Position numbers and translations under genes: made by a program
Assembly: GCA_033439795.1 (NCBI GenBank)
Contig: JAUTDP010000005.1
Span: forward strand, 496,001 to 560,000
Source: Sordaria brevicollis
Taxonomy: Eukaryota; Ascomycota; Sordariomycetes; Sordariales; Sordariaceae
Length of the DNA: 64,000 nt
Reading direction: 5' to 3'
The notes under the pieces: generated by a model
Database searches by the model: none
Told to the model about the DNA's origin: nothing
Seen by the model: the letters and a program-made list of their open reading frames with translations, nothing else
Shown: one piece after another, positions 61,050 to 64,000 of the stretch
How the letters are laid out: each line of letters begins with the position of its first letter
Position numbering within the stretch: position 1 is the stretch's first letter

Positions 61050-64000
61050 ATATATTATACTTTATTATTACGTTTATAATATATAATTTTTAATTATTTA
61101 AACGTATTAGGATCGCTTTATTTATAAATCGCTAAACCTAATATTCTCTTTTTCTTCTAATAATTAAAATAATTTCTTTTATTATAATACTTTCGACCGT
61201 TAATTAATTATTACGAATTACGTCCCTTTATTTAAAGAATAAAGGTAACCTTCCTTTTATTTAACGGATAAAAGTAAACGCTATATTTCTCTCTCTCTTT
61301 TTTTTTCCGTTTCGAAATTATTTCGCAAATTATAAACCTTTTCTCTATTTATTAATATTTAATATAAATAATAATAGCGATCCTACGTACTTTTTAAAAA
61401 GTAATAATAAATTCCCTACGACTTTTTACTCTCTAAATATTAACGAATTATTTATAATAAACGATTTATTTACTTATAATATTAATATTTACGCTATTAC
61501 CCTATACGAATTTCCTATCCTTTAAAGTATTAATAATTTTATCGCCGTTATTAAAAAGGATAACGATAAAAAAATAATCCTTAAAAATTATTTATCCGGT
61601 ATTAATATTATCGTCGGATACCCCGTTTTCTATTCGATTATTATATTTATTACCTATATTTATATTAAAATTCTATTTATTATTAAGGATTATTACGAAG
61701 AGGCATTTACTAACTATTATATTATTAATAATATTTAAAATATATTCAATAATATAAATTTTAAATATTATTAATTTCTTATTAAATACTAATCCTTTAA
61801 AGCTAATAAATTTACCGCCAATAAGCGTAATAATACCCTTTATAATATTATTTCGAAATTTACGACTTAATTTAATATAAATACCACGGGTAAAACTATT
61901 AATACTAATATTATATCCGGCTACTATTAAATTATTAATAACCCTCCTATTTTTATAAGAAAAGAATTTAACGGCGCTATTACCCGTTATAAAATCTTCG
62001 CTACTTAACGTTTCTATATTTAATTTTAATAAAAAGTTAATACCCTCCTTTACTCTAATAAGGGTATTAAAATTATTAAAACAATTATACTTCTAAATTT
62101 TAAAATTTTATCTAATATCTGTAAAGAGTTCTAAATTATTTAAAATAATAAGCCCGAAAATATTTAACGTTAGAAAATTAAAAAAGAATTTATAAATTAT
62201 TTAATTAAATATTTTAAAAATATTAATTTAATTAACGATATTAATTATTATTTCGAAGAATATTATATAAAAAACCGCCCTTTTACCGAATTTAAATAAG
62301 AATTTACTAATTTTTATAATTTAATCGGTTATAATAACGCTATAAAAGATTATTACCTTTATAATAAAATTAATAAACGTTTTCGCAACGGTTTTACCTA
62401 TTATAACCCCCTAGCCGCCGACGATTTTTACGTTTAATTTAATTTATATTATATTATTATTATTAACTTCGAAAATGCTAATTACCGTTAAAAGATAATT
62501 AATTACGCTTTTAATTTATTTATTATTAATACCGCCCTCGCCGTTAATTCTAATTCCGCCCCTCGTATTAATTTTAATAATATTCTTATTAATTAAAGTA
62601 GTAATAAAATAAATTTAAACGCTATTAACCTAATTATATTCATTTATAAAAATATTTTCAATTACTATATATATAAGGGCCTCTACCATTATTATAATTA
62701 AAAAAATTATATTAACCGTAATTATATTAATTCAATAAATTATAATAATAAAGGCCGCTAAAATAATAAAAGCAAAAGTAATAAAAAGAAGAAGAAATAT
62801 AATTAAAATTAATAAATTAAAATCTATATTATTAATACTATTCCAACCGCCCTTATTACCCCTACTATTTTAGCCGCCGAAAATAAAAAATATTATAATA
62901 TTCCGGAAAATAAATAACCTCTATACCTAATTACGTATAAAAGCCTTAACGGTTATTACAATTCCTAATTAAAAAAAATAAAGTTTCAAATTCCCTAAAA
63001 TTAAAAAATTTAAAAGAAATATAAATTTAATCTTTAAATTATTTTATTACCCTAAATTTAATATTCCTTTCTTCCTACGTAATAATTAATTCGTATAAAG
63101 ATTATTATATTACTTTTATTAATAATAAATACTTTACGTTCGCTTTTATTAACTATTTTTTTATAATAAAAAATAACCTTCTATATTTTAAATTTTAACG
63201 CTTAAAGAAACTAATTTTAACTAATAATATAATTAAAAGCATTATTTTTAAAAGGGTAAAGGCTAAATTCCGTATCGGATTTTACAATAAAATTATTACT
63301 TTTTTAATATATAATATCTTCCTTAAATACCCTATAATTTTAAATTTCTTATAAATATAATTCTATAAACCCGAAACCAATTATAACGTATATAATATAT
63401 AATTTAAATACTATTATAATTATTACTTTACCGTAAATTTATTTAACGAATTAACCGCAATATTATATATTATTTTTAATAACGTTATAATCGCTACTAT
63501 TAAAATTTCCCCTAAATTTACTTTAATAATAACCCCCCCTTAAAAGAATACGCCAATTCTTAAAACTATTCCTTTAACCGCAATATAAAAATTAACCCCG
63601 ATAACTATACTTATAACCGCTTTTAAAATAAAATCCGCTCCCTAAACGAAGAAATTTATTCCCTAAGAAAAACCTACTCCTTAAATTAATTATACTCTTA
63701 TTTACAATTTACCTATTCCCGAACTTTCCTAACCTCCTATTCGCTGTAATACCGCCCTATTTAAAATTTTAATTATTAATCGGGCTAATATTAAAATTTA
63801 AAATATTTTAGGAATAACTATTCTCTTTATTAAAATTAAAAGCCCTATAATTTATAAACCCTATATTAAATTAAATAATCGGCGTATATTAACCAGCACG
63901 TATCGCGAATATAATCCCCATTCGTTTAAAACGGTAAATAACCTATTAAATTTAAAAGATATTAAAGAATTTAACGCCGCTACGTTTAATTTCCTATATA
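61050..64000 (+). pseudogene. Gypsy copy A' gag-pol remnant, cut by the window end
   Basis: Third copy of the internal region, aligned to 44,501 onward and 49,202 onward. It has no hairpin-element insertions: at about 62,490 (AATTACCG|TTAAAAG) and 62,925 (AATTACGTA|TAAAAG) it supplies clean empty sites. Zinc knuckle near 62,690. Reaches the region before reverse transcriptase at the window edge. RIP-degraded. Confidence 0.88.

Overview
This window looks like a stretch of chromosome from a filamentous ascomycete (Pezizomycotina) with strong repeat-induced point mutation (RIP). The signs are short 55-60 bp introns with fungal donor and branch signals, a homeobox regulator of the HTF1/HOX2 type, and sharp alternation of base-balanced DNA (1-960, 14.65-25.3 kb) with very AT-rich DNA (about 0.97-14.65 kb and 25.34-64 kb). 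In the AT-rich DNA the dinucleotides CA and TG have almost vanished while CG survives. I cannot name the species; a Dothideomycete or Leotiomycete with AT isochores would fit.

Region 1 (1-14,750): a Ty1/Copia retrotransposon on the minus strand (852-14,745; 194 bp LTRs; perfect 5 bp target duplication GCTAC) is split by a Ty3/Gypsy retrotransposon, also minus (1,406-9,747; 256 bp LTRs; duplication TTAAT). Both are ruined by RIP, but reverse transcriptase, protease, zinc-knuckle and integrase motifs can still be read.

Region 2 (14,751-25,335): the only ordinary genic DNA. It holds one convincing gene, a four-exon homeobox transcription factor at 18,054-20,404 (plus), with 3.3 kb of upstream DNA between it and the Copia element. 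The downstream 5 kb holds two orphan ORFs of low confidence, a long T tract and a 19-base G run.

Region 3 (25,336-43,370): RIP-degraded DNA. It contains a little-mutated 234 bp solo LTR (27,996-28,229), a decayed SNF2-family ATPase gene on the minus strand (about 37.4 to 35 kb), a further near-open minus frame with a 78 bp (26-residue) in-frame minisatellite (32.35-33.47 kb), and several small tandem repeats whose function I could not read.

Region 4 (43,372-64,000): a 534 bp foldback MITE, then a nested tandem stack of one plus-strand chromodomain Gypsy family. Copy A (LTR 44,198-44,500; LTR 60,747-61,049) is interrupted by full-length copy B (48,907-56,266). A's right LTR leads directly into a third internal region (A', 61,050 to the window end), so A and A' share one LTR. 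Copy A also carries two copies of a roughly 1 kb non-autonomous element with terminal hairpins, a tRNA-like segment and a 153 bp internal repeat in 2 or 3 copies. Both inserted between A and T without target duplication; this is the most novel-looking item in the window.

A cross-cutting observation is that, in three independent elements, RIP spares the outermost 100-200 bp of each LTR pair. The nesting therefore records successive rounds of insertion and RIP.
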